Assembly: GCA_002307215.1 (NCBI GenBank)
Contig: DBTU01000037.1
Location: forward strand, 87,535-126,696
Source: Lachnoclostridium sp. UBA1308
GTDB taxonomy: Bacteria > Bacillota > Clostridia > Lachnospirales > Lachnospiraceae
DNA: 39,162 bases
Reading direction: 5' to 3'
Numbering within the stretch: position 1 is the stretch's first letter; every line of letters starts with the position of its first letter. The notes under the pieces are model-generated. The model searched no databases. It was not told the DNA's origin and worked only from the letters and a program-made list of their open reading frames with translations. Both the position numbers and the translations under genes were made by a program. Positions 7,768 to 16,814 of the stretch are shown here, piece after piece.

Positions 7768-9024
7768 CTAGGTCAGAATCCGTAACAGTTTACTTAATCT
7801 CATAAATGTTAATCTTCTGCGGACATAGGGGCTTAATATTAATGTTAATTCTTTAATATCTGTTGGAAGTTTAAGCTCCTGCATTGAGGTGATACAACCG
7901 GCAGCCTTTAATTTATCCTTCATGTCCTCAGACTTAGGTAATTTTTTTAGCTCGAGTTCAATCTCCGGTAATTGCTTTAATAAATTATCTAAATCAATAT
8001 CCATAAGTAGACTTCTACCGTTTTCCTCCATAACTTTTTGATACAGTCCCTTTTTACCAAAGGTAGCTTTCAAAAGCTCTTCCTCATAATCCTTATGGTC
8101 AACAACCTGACACTTGTTGCTTTCAATTGCTTTTTGTAGCTTCTCATAGTGTTCCAGACATAGTATTAGGCCTACTGAAACCTTTTCACCATGTAAATAA
8201 TCGATTGGTTCATTGATCACATTCATTTCCCACAGATGAGAAATATGATGCTCTGCTCCTGATGCCGGTCTGGAATTACCCACCATCTGCATCGCCACAC
8301 CGGAAAGAATAAGCGCATACATTAATTTTTCCATGCATTCACCGTCGCCACCCCTAATCTTACCAAGTATGCCGTCCACCTCCTGCAGCGCTTCCATCTC
8401 CAGTTGATAAATGATAGGACATATATATTCGCCGGTTACAATATGAGATATTTTCCAATCAGCAAGTGCAATATACTTTCCCATTAGATCCGATATTCCC
8501 GAAGCCGTCAGACGATACGGCGCTTTCGCAAAGATATATGTATCTGCAAGTACACAGATTGGTGCTTTGGCCGGAACCGTCTTTTTCATTCCATCCCAGG
8601 TAAGAGCCGCAACCGTGGATACAAAGCCGTCCACACTGGCAGCCGTAGGTATTGAAATGAACGGAATTCTTCTTTCATATGCAAGATATCTGGTTAAATC
8701 GTGAATCGTACCGCTTCCGACTGCAATCAGAATATCCGCCGAGACATTTAACTTTGCATCCAAGACAGAGATATTTTTATTATCAGCATGTAAGTCACTG
8801 CCATCTAATTCGACAGTTTCATATTTTGTATAGTATTCGCCAAGTGCTTCTTTTGTTGCTTGCTTTGTGTTGGTATCACATATAAATACCGGAAATTGAT
8901 AATTCGGTAGATATTTCTTAAGATGCCTTACAGCATTCGCTTCAATATAAATTTCTTTCACTGAAATATCATGTGTATGCCCACAGCTGCATGAATTTGA
9001 AAAACGATCCAAATTAATCTTCAT
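7768..9024 (-). CDS. araM: sn-Glycerol-1-phosphate dehydrogenase (EgsA/AraM type)
   Basis: Reduces dihydroxyacetone phosphate to sn-glycerol-1-phosphate with NAD(P)H and a divalent metal; in bacteria this supplies the archaeal-type glycerol enantiomer, for example for heptaprenylglyceryl phosphate. 418 residues, cytoplasmic. Seen: the Cys-rich start CSCGHTHDI typical of clostridial members; the dinucleotide-binding IAVGSGTIHDLTR near 100; IPTAASVDGFVS near 125; an Asp in SDLMGKY near 177; and metal-binding histidines in GAEHHISHLWE near 262 and LHGEKV near 278. The start is supported by GGAGG five bases upstream. No arabinose genes adjoin it, so the araM-type context is absent. Confusion with glycerol dehydrogenase is unlikely given these motifs. 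Confidence 0.92.
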   Translation of the reverse strand: MKINLDRFSNSCSCGHTHDISVKEIYIEANAVRHLKKYLPNYQFPVFICDTNTKQATKEALGEYYTKYETVELDGSDLHADNKNISVLDAKLNVSADILIAVGSGTIHDLTRYLAYERRIPFISIPTAASVDGFVSTVAALTWDGMKKTVPAKAPICVLADTYIFAKAPYRLTASGISDLMGKYIALADWKISHIVTGEYICPIIYQLEMEALQEVDGILGKIRGGDGECMEKLMYALILSGVAMQMVGNSRPASGAEHHISHLWEMNVINEPIDYLHGEKVSVGLILCLEHYEKLQKAIESNKCQVVDHKDYEEELLKATFGKKGLYQKVMEENGRSLLMDIDLDNLLKQLPEIELELKKLPKSEDMKDKLKAAGCITSMQELKLPTDIKELTLILSPYVRRRLTFMRLSKLLRILT

Positions 9025-9140
9025 AAGTCCTCCTGTTTAATTTAAATAAGTTGTAACTATTCAGTCACTGCGGTTCTTTCGAACCGATGCCTAAATATGT
9101 TGAAAAGCACATATTTGGGCGCTGATTTTTCTTACAAATA

Positions 9141-9169
9141 GGACAGACATCCCAAAAATGATGCTGTCC
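9141..9169 (-). terminator. Imperfect hairpin after the CocE/NonD gene of locus A
   Basis: A 10-bp stem with one bulged base (9141-9151 with 9160-9169) and an 8-nt loop begins 18 bp after the CocE/NonD stop codon. The downstream tract on the minus strand (TATTTGTAAGAAAAATC) is only weakly T-rich. Two further small hairpins follow in the same 160-bp gap (around 9071-9084 and 9092-9116). Confidence 0.4.
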
Positions 9170-9186
9170 CTTTTGTAATGATTATT

Positions 9187-10914
9187 TTATTCCTGTGGTA
9201 TCATGGGCAAGATTACTGTAGATGGATACTCACTATCATGATATATTTTCTGTACTGCCGAACAATACTCTGTTTCAAACCCGACACGACCACCTGTGTT
9301 CAGATTAACATCCGCATCCGGGAATAAGCTGCTTGTGATGTCCAGTCTGATTTTATGTCCGGCCGGCAAAACGATTGATATATTCCCGACATCGATGATA
9401 AATTTATACACCTTTTCAGGTTCCAGAAATGATGCAGTCTCACCATCTCGGTACCTTGCACGTATTAATTTCATGCCTAGATTAATAGCTCTTCCATCCG
9501 GATGAACATCACTTAGCTTACCAACAAAATCAGTATCAATTGCAGAAGATGAGGCATACAGCTCTACCTGAAGCGGCCCCGTAATCTCAGTTTCTTCTGT
9601 AAATGCCGGTGAGGTATATACCAGTACATCATTTCTTTGCTCATTCGGACGCTGATCCTGAATCATAAAATGTCCGGCCTCACCTGTACTGCCGGGAACC
9701 GGATTGGAAGGATCGTGTATATAACTGTCTGTAAATTTATCAATGGGCATTTCTGTTGATAGGTACCCGTTTCCGGAAAGCGAATTTGCATTTCCCTGGC
9801 TGTGAAGATAATATTTCACATATTTTGTTCTCTTCAAAGGCCATTCATATTCGTCTCTCCATTGATTCTTACCCAATACGAATAATTTTACCGGAGCGCC
9901 TGACATATATTCACTGTTAATACCCTTCATCCAATAATCAAACCAGGAAATGAGTTTACCGGTAATACCTGCATTGTCACAGGCAGCTTCTGGCCCATAA
10001 TCATAACCGTCTACATATTGTGATAATTGGTCTCCATGTGTCCAGGGTCCGATAATCAGTCTGGTTCCGTCTCTACAGGCTTCACTTCCGCCTCTTTTTT
10101 TAAATTCGACATAATTATAAATCGTTTTATCTCTAAGGAAGTCGTACCAGCCCGTTAAGATCAGACAGGGCACCTGTACATCCTCAAAGCCTTCCACGCG
10201 TCCGATTTTCGTGAGATATTCTTTATTATCAATGTTTTCTAAAAGCTCATTTTGAAAGTCTAACCCCGGAACTCCCGGTATGTTTGCTGCCGGCATATCT
10301 TTCAAAGGCAGATATTTCAGCTGTTCCTCTCCGTGTTCCATACAATACTGCATTTTTTCCAATGCTTCCTTGGATAGTGTATTTTCGATATATTTTTCTC
10401 TTTCCAAGGCTCTTCCGTAAATCCATCCATATAATACATTGGAAAAGACACCAAAGTCATAGATTGCGGGAAACTTAGTCCAGGAGGTCTGGAACGGACA
10501 AATTGCTTTCAAGTGCGGGGGTCTGCTCTGTGCTGCCGCTAACTGTGAGAATCCGTGGTAAGACTCTCCGACCATTCCAACCATTTCATTACACCAGGGT
10601 TGTAGGGCAACCCATTCAATGGTATCGTATCCGTCTTCGGTCTGGTGACCGGCGGGGTCACATACTCCGTCGGATAAACCGGTACCGCGAACATCCTGAA
10701 TGACTACATTATATCCCTGTCCGGCCATTCTATGTGCACGAACATATCCGGATAAATGACCTGTCCCATCCTTAAGATAAGGAGTACGGTTAACGATTGC
10801 CGGATAGGGCTTATCATCGTCCGGTCTGTAAATATCCGCATATAAAATTGCACCGTCCCTCATGGGAATGGGTACATTATACATAATTTTAATATTCATT
10901 CCTTGCAAAATCAT
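9187..10914 (-). CDS. CocE/NonD-family alpha/beta hydrolase (intact triad)
   Basis: A 575-residue serine hydrolase of the X-Pro dipeptidyl-peptidase S15/CocE family, acting on acyl esters or amide/peptide bonds. Order: alpha/beta hydrolase core starting IPMRDGAILYADIY, the DVRGTGLSDG segment, the nucleophile elbow GESYHG with Ser118, a helical cap, Asp258 in GWYDF, His293 in GPWTHG, then the C-terminal jelly-roll domain (RLDITSSLFPDAD near 535). The triad spacing matches CocE (117/259/287). There is no signal peptide, so it is cytoplasmic. AAGGAG six bases upstream fixes the start. It follows the beta-lactamase-fold gene by 12 bp and is last in locus A. Its partner in locus B (20201-21916) lacks two triad residues. 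The true substrate is unknown. Confidence 0.9.
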   Translation of the reverse strand: MILQGMNIKIMYNVPIPMRDGAILYADIYRPDDDKPYPAIVNRTPYLKDGTGHLSGYVRAHRMAGQGYNVVIQDVRGTGLSDGVCDPAGHQTEDGYDTIEWVALQPWCNEMVGMVGESYHGFSQLAAAQSRPPHLKAICPFQTSWTKFPAIYDFGVFSNVLYGWIYGRALEREKYIENTLSKEALEKMQYCMEHGEEQLKYLPLKDMPAANIPGVPGLDFQNELLENIDNKEYLTKIGRVEGFEDVQVPCLILTGWYDFLRDKTIYNYVEFKKRGGSEACRDGTRLIIGPWTHGDQLSQYVDGYDYGPEAACDNAGITGKLISWFDYWMKGINSEYMSGAPVKLFVLGKNQWRDEYEWPLKRTKYVKYYLHSQGNANSLSGNGYLSTEMPIDKFTDSYIHDPSNPVPGSTGEAGHFMIQDQRPNEQRNDVLVYTSPAFTEETEITGPLQVELYASSSAIDTDFVGKLSDVHPDGRAINLGMKLIRARYRDGETASFLEPEKVYKFIIDVGNISIVLPAGHKIRLDITSSLFPDADVNLNTGGRVGFETEYCSAVQKIYHDSEYPSTVILPMIPQE

Positions 10915-10926
10915 AGGTTTCTCCTT

Positions 10927-12426
10927 TCATTCATCCACCCAATAGGCATGGGCTTCTATCTGTGATACGTCAAAGCCTCCGACGGGCACTAATGTAGAAA
11001 TCATACTAACCTCAGTTTCATGAAAGGTAAATTGAATATGACGAAGTCTGCAAGATTCCAACCATCTGATTTCCAACATCATCGTATCGGCATCACTATC
11101 AGTCCACCAGGCATTTAATGCAACCTCTGTTGCCGGATTACGCTTACTCTTTAAGGTATTTATGATTCGATCACCCTGTAAGCCGACATACACCGTCTGT
11201 ATTCCATACTCACTTACAACTACCAGCTTCAGCATGTTTTTCTCGAAGTAAAACGAAAACGAATAGACCTCTTCTGTATATTCAGGATTAAATATTATTA
11301 TATCCTCTGCAAAAAGTACTACTCTGCCACTTTGTATGAGGCATTTCCTTCCTTGATATCTTTCAGTATCCACAGAAACGGAGGATACTGTTGCAGCTTT
11401 AATAGCCAGATTCTTTAGTTTATTTTGTAGCTCCCGATACCCGACTTCATCAGAAGGTAAAGTTCCTTCCTTCACTTTTTGTGCAAAGCCAAACATGAGA
11501 TTTCTTACTTTTTCATTGGCTTCACCGGAGGATATCGTCTGATTTAAGGAGATTACCATATCCTGTGACGGAAAACCAACTGCAAATTGTCCCATAGCAC
11601 CATCTGCATAAAAGGCTTCTCCTTTGATCCACATCATTCCTCCATAGGATTGGTCATGTTTCGCATTTGGTGAATCTTCTGTAAAATTCGGATTAAGTGT
11701 TTTTGTAGCAATATTTACCCAGTCCCTTGATACAATCTGTTCCCCGTTCCACATACCCTCCTGAAGATACAGTTGCATGAGTCTTGCATTGTCTTCTGTT
11801 GTTGTTACAATTCCACCACTGCAATTTTCGTGTCCATCCGGATGCTTATACCATTTTATTGCATCTGCATTAATACCTATTTTATCAAAGAGTCTGGGCT
11901 TTAAAAATTCCCGTATTCCCATTCCGGTCTTCTTAACGATACTGGCAGCGACCATGGAACATGCCACACTATTATAAAAGAACGCCGTACCGGGCTTATG
12001 AACAATTTCCATTGTAAAAAACTTTCGTATCCACTCAGCATCGGTTACTGCCGGCATCTTCTCCATACCTGAGGACATCGTCAGCATATGAAACACCTTT
12101 AATTCATCCCAATATGGGCCTTTTGTATATTGTTTAAATTCCGGGAAAATGTCAACGACCAATTCCTCTTTTGATAGTATACCTTCCAGTTCAGCGATAC
12201 CATACGCAGTTCCAGTCACTGTTTTTGTCAGTGACTGGGAGCCGTGTATTATTGAAGGAGCGTAGGGCGTCCACCATCCACCGGCCGCGATCTTACCATG
12301 TCGTAAAATCATCATTCCATGCATTTCTGTGCCGCTATTTTCCAACGCTTCAACAAACTCTATGATATCTTTACTGGAAATTCCCACTGTTTCCGGAGAA
12401 ACACATGCTAAATTTCCGTTCACCAA
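10927..12426 (-). CDS. Beta-lactamase-fold serine hydrolase (class C/EstB type)
   Basis: A 499-residue protein with a penicillin-binding-protein-like domain in the first 325 residues. The catalytic SxxK is Ser65-Leu-Thr-Lys68 in GSQSLTKT, a Tyr-containing second motif is FFYNS near 149-153, and a GAMGQFA segment follows. Family members are esterases, transesterases or D-amino-acid peptidases. The C-terminal 170 residues are beta-rich and unrecognised. No signal peptide or lipobox, so probably cytoplasmic. The start codon is TTG at 12426 or GTG at 12423 (adjacent codons), with GGAGGG upstream spaced best for TTG. An insertion sequence begins only about 30 bp upstream of the start, cutting this gene and the next off from the importer genes. 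Confidence 0.85.
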   Translation of the reverse strand: MVNGNLACVSPETVGISSKDIIEFVEALENSGTEMHGMMILRHGKIAAGGWWTPYAPSIIHGSQSLTKTVTGTAYGIAELEGILSKEELVVDIFPEFKQYTKGPYWDELKVFHMLTMSSGMEKMPAVTDAEWIRKFFTMEIVHKPGTAFFYNSVACSMVAASIVKKTGMGIREFLKPRLFDKIGINADAIKWYKHPDGHENCSGGIVTTTEDNARLMQLYLQEGMWNGEQIVSRDWVNIATKTLNPNFTEDSPNAKHDQSYGGMMWIKGEAFYADGAMGQFAVGFPSQDMVISLNQTISSGEANEKVRNLMFGFAQKVKEGTLPSDEVGYRELQNKLKNLAIKAATVSSVSVDTERYQGRKCLIQSGRVVLFAEDIIIFNPEYTEEVYSFSFYFEKNMLKLVVVSEYGIQTVYVGLQGDRIINTLKSKRNPATEVALNAWWTDSDADTMMLEIRWLESCRLRHIQFTFHETEVSMISTLVPVGGFDVSQIEAHAYWVDE

Positions 12427-12454
12427 TTTATTCCCTCCAGATAGTTATTATACT

Positions 12455-14229
12455 TTCTCGGAATCTCTAGCCCTTGATTTATAAGGACTTTGAGATTCTA
12501 TTTTTATAAAATCCCCCACTTTTTTCCGAAAACGCTTGACAAATACTAAAATTTGCGGCGAAGCCGATTAAATGTAATTTATTTTTTCGACTGGAGGCGA
12601 TTTTAATGTTACCTGTTATTTCTGGCGGTCATTCCGCCTATCAAGATACTTTCGTATCTGATTTCCTTGCTCTATATCCCAATCCATTTACTCTGTCTAA
12701 AAGCACATGGAAAACGATTACCCAATTCTGGTATCTGGATTTATCCCTTACTGACTCTTTGTTAATGGACTCATATTCCAAATTTGGGCCCTCTCCTCGT
12801 CAGCCTTCCTGTATGCTGCGTTCCTATCTGCTTTCTATCAAGTTAAGAATTACTTCTATTACACAGTGGTGTTCAAAACTGAAAGAATGTCCTTTATATG
12901 CTATACTCAGCGGCTTTCCCGTGGATGATACACCGGGCATTGGTACTTTTTACGATTTCTTTACACGTCTTTGGTCATCAGATTCAAACAACCTTTCCCC
13001 CAAAGAACGATACGTAAAAGAAAAGACTAAAAAAGGCAAAAAGCACGGGGATAAAACACCTCTTGGTACAAAAATGACCTGTGAAAACTTGTTACCTTTT
13101 CTAATAAAACACCCCATTCAGAATACCCATCCATTTCAGCTTGTTTTTAAGCTTTATCATCAACAGTTTTTAAACGTCTCAGTAGAAAAAGGTCTCATAG
13201 ATTCAAAACAGTTGTCGATAGCCGGCGATGGTACTCCCGTTCGAACTTCTTCACTTCCTCGAAAAAAACGTGTATGTGACTGTAAGGAAAAGGATATCGC
13301 TAACTGTAATTGCAAGCGGCTTTTCTCCCAACCCGACTGTAACAGTGGCTGGGATTCTTCTCGAGAATGTTACTTCAACGGTTACCATTTGTACATGTTT
13401 GTCGCATCTGATTCTCATAGTGATTTACCTGTTTTCCCATTACTCGAAAGAGCTTCCAGACATGATATGCTTTCTTTCCTACATACTTTTTTCTCGATGA
13501 AATCATATCTGCCTGAATTCAACATACAGAAAATGCTGTTGGATTCAGCTATGGATGCCTACCCACTTTACGAGTATTGTCGTAAAGAAAATATAATCCC
13601 CTTTATTGATTTAAAGAAAACAAAAGCAGATGGCACTAGTTATAAAAATGATTTCACCCTTGATTTCGATGGCACTCCTATCTGCAAAATGGGCTTACGT
13701 ATGAAACACGATGGCATTGAAAAAGCAAAGCACCGAGCAAAATTTAGATGCCCAAAAGCCGATCGTAAACGTGGTTGTTTCTGCGAAACACCCTGCTCAG
13801 ATGCAAAATACGGAAGAACTGTACATACACAGCTTAAGGATAATCCAAGGATAATTAACATACCGCCAAGAGACAGTAAGGAATGGAAAAAGGAATTTGA
13901 CAGAAGAACTTCTGTGGAACGCTCTAATAAGCGTGAGAAAAATGATTATCTTTTAGAGGCGGGCAAGCACCGATCAACTAAGATGTGGTACTGCCGCCTC
14001 TATGGTATCATGATGCTCCAACATCTTGATGCCTGGGAAATGCCTTCCGTAGAAGATTTCCAAAAATCACTTAATAAACTTTCAGCATGATAAGTTTATT
14101 ACATATTCATTTTAAGGCATAGTGCCTGCTATGTCTATTTCTCAAACACAAAATTTCTTCTTATTTTCCAAAATGACCAGTATTCAGTTTTCAATTTACG
14201 TTAGCACCGGTAGGTGCTAATTCCGAGAA
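12455..14229 (+). mobile_element. Insertion sequence with 10-bp terminal inverted repeats
   Basis: The element carries one transposase on the plus strand, against all neighbours. Its ends are defined by an inverted repeat TTCTCGGAAT (12455-12464) and its complement (14220-14229). Each end also has an internal hairpin: GAATCTC/GAGATTC on the left (12461-12498) and TTAGCACC/GGTGCTAA on the right (14201-14220). No clean target duplication is seen; both flanks share only AGTTATT at slightly different offsets. The right end lies five bases from the stop codon of the solute-binding gene and the left end about 30 bp before the hydrolase start, so no coding sequence was broken but locus A was split. 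Confidence 0.75.
12606..14090 (+). CDS. DDE (RNase H-fold) IS transposase
   Basis: A 494-residue transposase. Likely catalytic acidic residues are Asp208 in AGDGTPVRT, Asp313/Asp317 in DSAMDAYPLY and Glu438 in SVERSNKREK, the usual DDE_Tnp_1 pattern. Between the first and second Asp is a cysteine-rich insertion (CDCKEKDIANCNC), and another cluster lies near 392-399 (CFCETPC), suggesting zinc binding. The N-terminal 150 residues would bind the ends. GGAGG eight bases upstream of the ATG supports the start. The frame is intact, so the element may be active. I would place it broadly in the IS4/IS5/IS1182 assemblage; a finer family needs a database comparison. Confidence 0.88.
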   Translation: MLPVISGGHSAYQDTFVSDFLALYPNPFTLSKSTWKTITQFWYLDLSLTDSLLMDSYSKFGPSPRQPSCMLRSYLLSIKLRITSITQWCSKLKECPLYAILSGFPVDDTPGIGTFYDFFTRLWSSDSNNLSPKERYVKEKTKKGKKHGDKTPLGTKMTCENLLPFLIKHPIQNTHPFQLVFKLYHQQFLNVSVEKGLIDSKQLSIAGDGTPVRTSSLPRKKRVCDCKEKDIANCNCKRLFSQPDCNSGWDSSRECYFNGYHLYMFVASDSHSDLPVFPLLERASRHDMLSFLHTFFSMKSYLPEFNIQKMLLDSAMDAYPLYEYCRKENIIPFIDLKKTKADGTSYKNDFTLDFDGTPICKMGLRMKHDGIEKAKHRAKFRCPKADRKRGCFCETPCSDAKYGRTVHTQLKDNPRIINIPPRDSKEWKKEFDRRTSVERSNKREKNDYLLEAGKHRSTKMWYCRLYGIMMLQHLDAWEMPSVEDFQKSLNKLSA

Positions 14230-14234
14230 GTTAT

Positions 14235-15854
14235 TTATTGTTGTTCTATGTAAGCAGCCAATTGTTCACGGAAATCAGTGATTACATCATCAATCCCTGC
14301 TTTTTTGCATTTATCTACAAATTCATTGTATTTATCTTCTGTCTTATCTCCATAAATACCAAAGCAAAATGAAAATCTGTACTCACTAAATAGCGCGTTT
14401 AATACTGTTATTTGGGCATCGTATTTGCTTCCATCATAGGTAAATCCATTTACCGGGAAGGTTTCGGAAGGTACTTCGGCTGCTTCATATCTCTCACGAA
14501 CTGCCTGTAAGTCATCTGTTAATTTTAGTTGGGGATCAGAGTCATGCTGCAGCAGATAGAACCATGAGCCCCAAGGATATGCAGCTGCATTCGGTCCAAG
14601 TTCACGTGTATTATCAGCTTCATTAATAGTATAATGCTCACCTTCGATTCCACCGACAAGAAGACTATTTACTTCTTTATCAAATTTCATACAATCAAGA
14701 GCAACTGCAGCTCTTTCTGAATTTTTAGAGGCTACCGGAAATGCAGCTCCATAACCCATGTAATTTCCACGTCTTGTTACGCTTTGATCATCAAAGGTGC
14801 AATCAAGATATACGATATCTTCTCCTTTTTCCTTCATTGTAGGTATCATATTATTAGCTTCATTCGGCCCAATCAAGTCAACAGCTGACTTTCCTTGAAG
14901 GAAATTATCATCAATAAATGTTTCATTGGTGATTACACCTGCCGGAAATATACCTGATTTATAAAAATCAGCCATTTCCAGTGTAAAGTCTTTATACTCC
15001 TGTGTATCTCCGAACCACTTCAAATCATCTACCGAAAATTCTTTTCCTGTATTATACTTCCAAACCATCCAGGTGGCACTTCCGCCATTCAAATCCATCA
15101 TATGGTTCTTATTTGTAAACCAGTTCGTATCCGTTGGATATGAATTCTGTGGATTCAGTGCATACATACCGTCATTATCACCTGCGGCTATCGCATGGAG
15201 ATATTTGGATAAGCCATCATAGTCTGTTATATCTTCTTTTGTAAATCCATACTTATCCAAAATACTTTGTGTTGTAATAACTCCCCCGGCATAAATACCG
15301 CTGTCATCTCTTGGTATGCAATAGATTGATCCATTATAGGATGCTTCCTTCCAAGAAATCTCTGCTTGATTTTCAGCAGTAAGAGGCATATATTTCTGGA
15401 TAAAATCCCAATCCAGTGCTTTAAAGGCTCCGGATTTTACATAATCGGTATAGTTACACCAGGATGCACAATAAATTAAATCGACATCATCATCAGCAGC
15501 TAGGTATAAGGAATATTTCGTCTGAAAATCTGCCCATGATACATATATAAAATTAACCTTTGTGTTAATTTTTTTAATCATAAGCTCATTTGCCATATCC
15601 GTTACCTTCTGCCAATCATCACCAAGCACACCTACCACATAACAGTTAATCTCCTGATATTCTGAAAGATCAATGCCTGCCCATGGATTCTCTGCATCCA
15701 CGGTTTCATCTGCTGCTCCGGTCACTGTTGCGACCGGCGCTACTGTTGGAGTTACAACATTATCTGTTGTCTTCTTTGATCCGCATCCCCAAAATAAACT
15801 TGAAATCATAACCACAACCAGTAATAATGCCAACATTCTTTTCTTACTTTTCAT
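14235..15854 (-). CDS. Extracellular solute-binding lipoprotein (LplA-like), locus A
   Basis: The ligand-capture subunit of an ABC importer, anchored outside the membrane. 539 residues with a lipoprotein signal peptide; the lipobox ends at Cys24 (SSLFWGC), followed by a Thr/Pro/Val-rich linker to about residue 45. The mature domain is a large cluster-D type sugar-binding protein, and the C-terminus (FVDKCKKAGIDDVITDFREQ) resembles the DUF3502-type tail of LplA-like proteins annotated as aldouronate or complex-carbohydrate binders. AAGGAGG upstream supports the start. It is the last gene of the importer block; its stop codon lies next to the insertion sequence. Ligand is not readable from sequence. 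Confidence 0.9.
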   Translation of the reverse strand: MKSKKRMLALLLVVVMISSLFWGCGSKKTTDNVVTPTVAPVATVTGAADETVDAENPWAGIDLSEYQEINCYVVGVLGDDWQKVTDMANELMIKKINTKVNFIYVSWADFQTKYSLYLAADDDVDLIYCASWCNYTDYVKSGAFKALDWDFIQKYMPLTAENQAEISWKEASYNGSIYCIPRDDSGIYAGGVITTQSILDKYGFTKEDITDYDGLSKYLHAIAAGDNDGMYALNPQNSYPTDTNWFTNKNHMMDLNGGSATWMVWKYNTGKEFSVDDLKWFGDTQEYKDFTLEMADFYKSGIFPAGVITNETFIDDNFLQGKSAVDLIGPNEANNMIPTMKEKGEDIVYLDCTFDDQSVTRRGNYMGYGAAFPVASKNSERAAVALDCMKFDKEVNSLLVGGIEGEHYTINEADNTRELGPNAAAYPWGSWFYLLQHDSDPQLKLTDDLQAVRERYEAAEVPSETFPVNGFTYDGSKYDAQITVLNALFSEYRFSFCFGIYGDKTEDKYNEFVDKCKKAGIDDVITDFREQLAAYIEQQ

Positions 15855-15894
15855 AAACCCATTCCTCCTTTTACTTTATGTCTCTAAAAACAGG

Positions 15895-16800
15895 TCAACC
15901 TTTCACGGCGCCTATTGTAAGACCTTTAATGAAATTCTTCTGTATGATCGGATACAGGAAAATAATTGGTCCGATTACCACACAGGTCATAGCCATCTTC
16001 ATACTCTGTTCCGGAATAACTTGATGAGCCACAGCGGAAAGATCTCCTGAAGAAACCATACTCTTTAATGCATCCACACTTCCTAACATGTCCTGAAGAA
16101 AATACTGAAGGTTCTGTTTATTTTCATCTGATATAAAAAGCATGCAATTATACCAATCATTCCAAAAGCCAAGTGCCGAGAAAAGTGCAAGGGTTGCTAA
16201 CAAAGGTTTTGAAATTGGTAGAATCAGTTTTAGAAAAATATACATTTCTCCCGCCCCGTCTACCTTGGCCGATTCGGATATTTCATAGGGTAACGATCTC
16301 ATAAAATTTTTAGCAATTAACATATTCCATACGGAAAACATCATCGGAAGTATCATTGCATAATAATGATTTTTAAATTGCAGATATTGTGTACAAAGAA
16401 TATACCAGGGAACTAACCCTCCATTAAATAAAGTGGTAAAAAAGAAAAAAAACGAAAAACCATTTTTCCAGGGGAAATTAGGTCTTGATAATACATAACC
16501 TGTCATGACACTTAGGAATACGGTTAAAAAAGTTCCTATTACAGTGACCGCTATTGTGTTTCTATAAGCTATAAAAATTCTTAATGGGTTTTCAAATACC
16601 CAACGATATGCATCTAAGGAAAAGGCTTGGGGCCATAACTGAAAGCCATCTCTAAGTAAAGATGTTTCATCCGCAAAGGATGATATAAAAACCAACCAAA
16701 AAGGGATAAAGCATATGAGTCCGAATAAAGCCACCAATGAATAGCCTATACAATCAAATACAATGATATCTTTCGATTTTCTGATACCTTTGCCAGCCAT
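15895..16800 (-). CDS. ABC importer permease, LplC/YtcP type, locus A
   Basis: A 301-residue inner-membrane permease (MalG-like superfamily) with six predicted membrane helices. The cytoplasmic EAA loop that docks the ATPase is visible near residues 182-205 (ESAKVDGAGEMYIFLKLILP). The C-terminus, KGLTIGAVKG, is typical of the LplC group. Ribosome site GGAGG seven bases upstream. It lies 14 bp after the LplB-like gene and 40 bp before the binding protein. No ATPase gene accompanies it; this class commonly uses a shared MsmX/UgpC-type ATPase encoded elsewhere. Confidence 0.92.
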   Translation of the reverse strand: MAGKGIRKSKDIIVFDCIGYSLVALFGLICFIPFWLVFISSFADETSLLRDGFQLWPQAFSLDAYRWVFENPLRIFIAYRNTIAVTVIGTFLTVFLSVMTGYVLSRPNFPWKNGFSFFFFFTTLFNGGLVPWYILCTQYLQFKNHYYAMILPMMFSVWNMLIAKNFMRSLPYEISESAKVDGAGEMYIFLKLILPISKPLLATLALFSALGFWNDWYNCMLFISDENKQNLQYFLQDMLGSVDALKSMVSSGDLSAVAHQVIPEQSMKMAMTCVVIGPIIFLYPIIQKNFIKGLTIGAVKG

Positions 16801-16814
16801 TTCTATACCTCCTC

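Noticed and set aside
12536..12541. TTGACA as the transposase promoter -35
   Set aside because: No -10-like hexamer lies 16-19 bp downstream; the sequence there is GC-rich (GCGGCGAAGCC).
12430..14240. A target-site duplication flanking the insertion sequence
   Set aside because: AGTTATT occurs near both ends but at different distances from the inverted repeats, so a clean duplication cannot be claimed.
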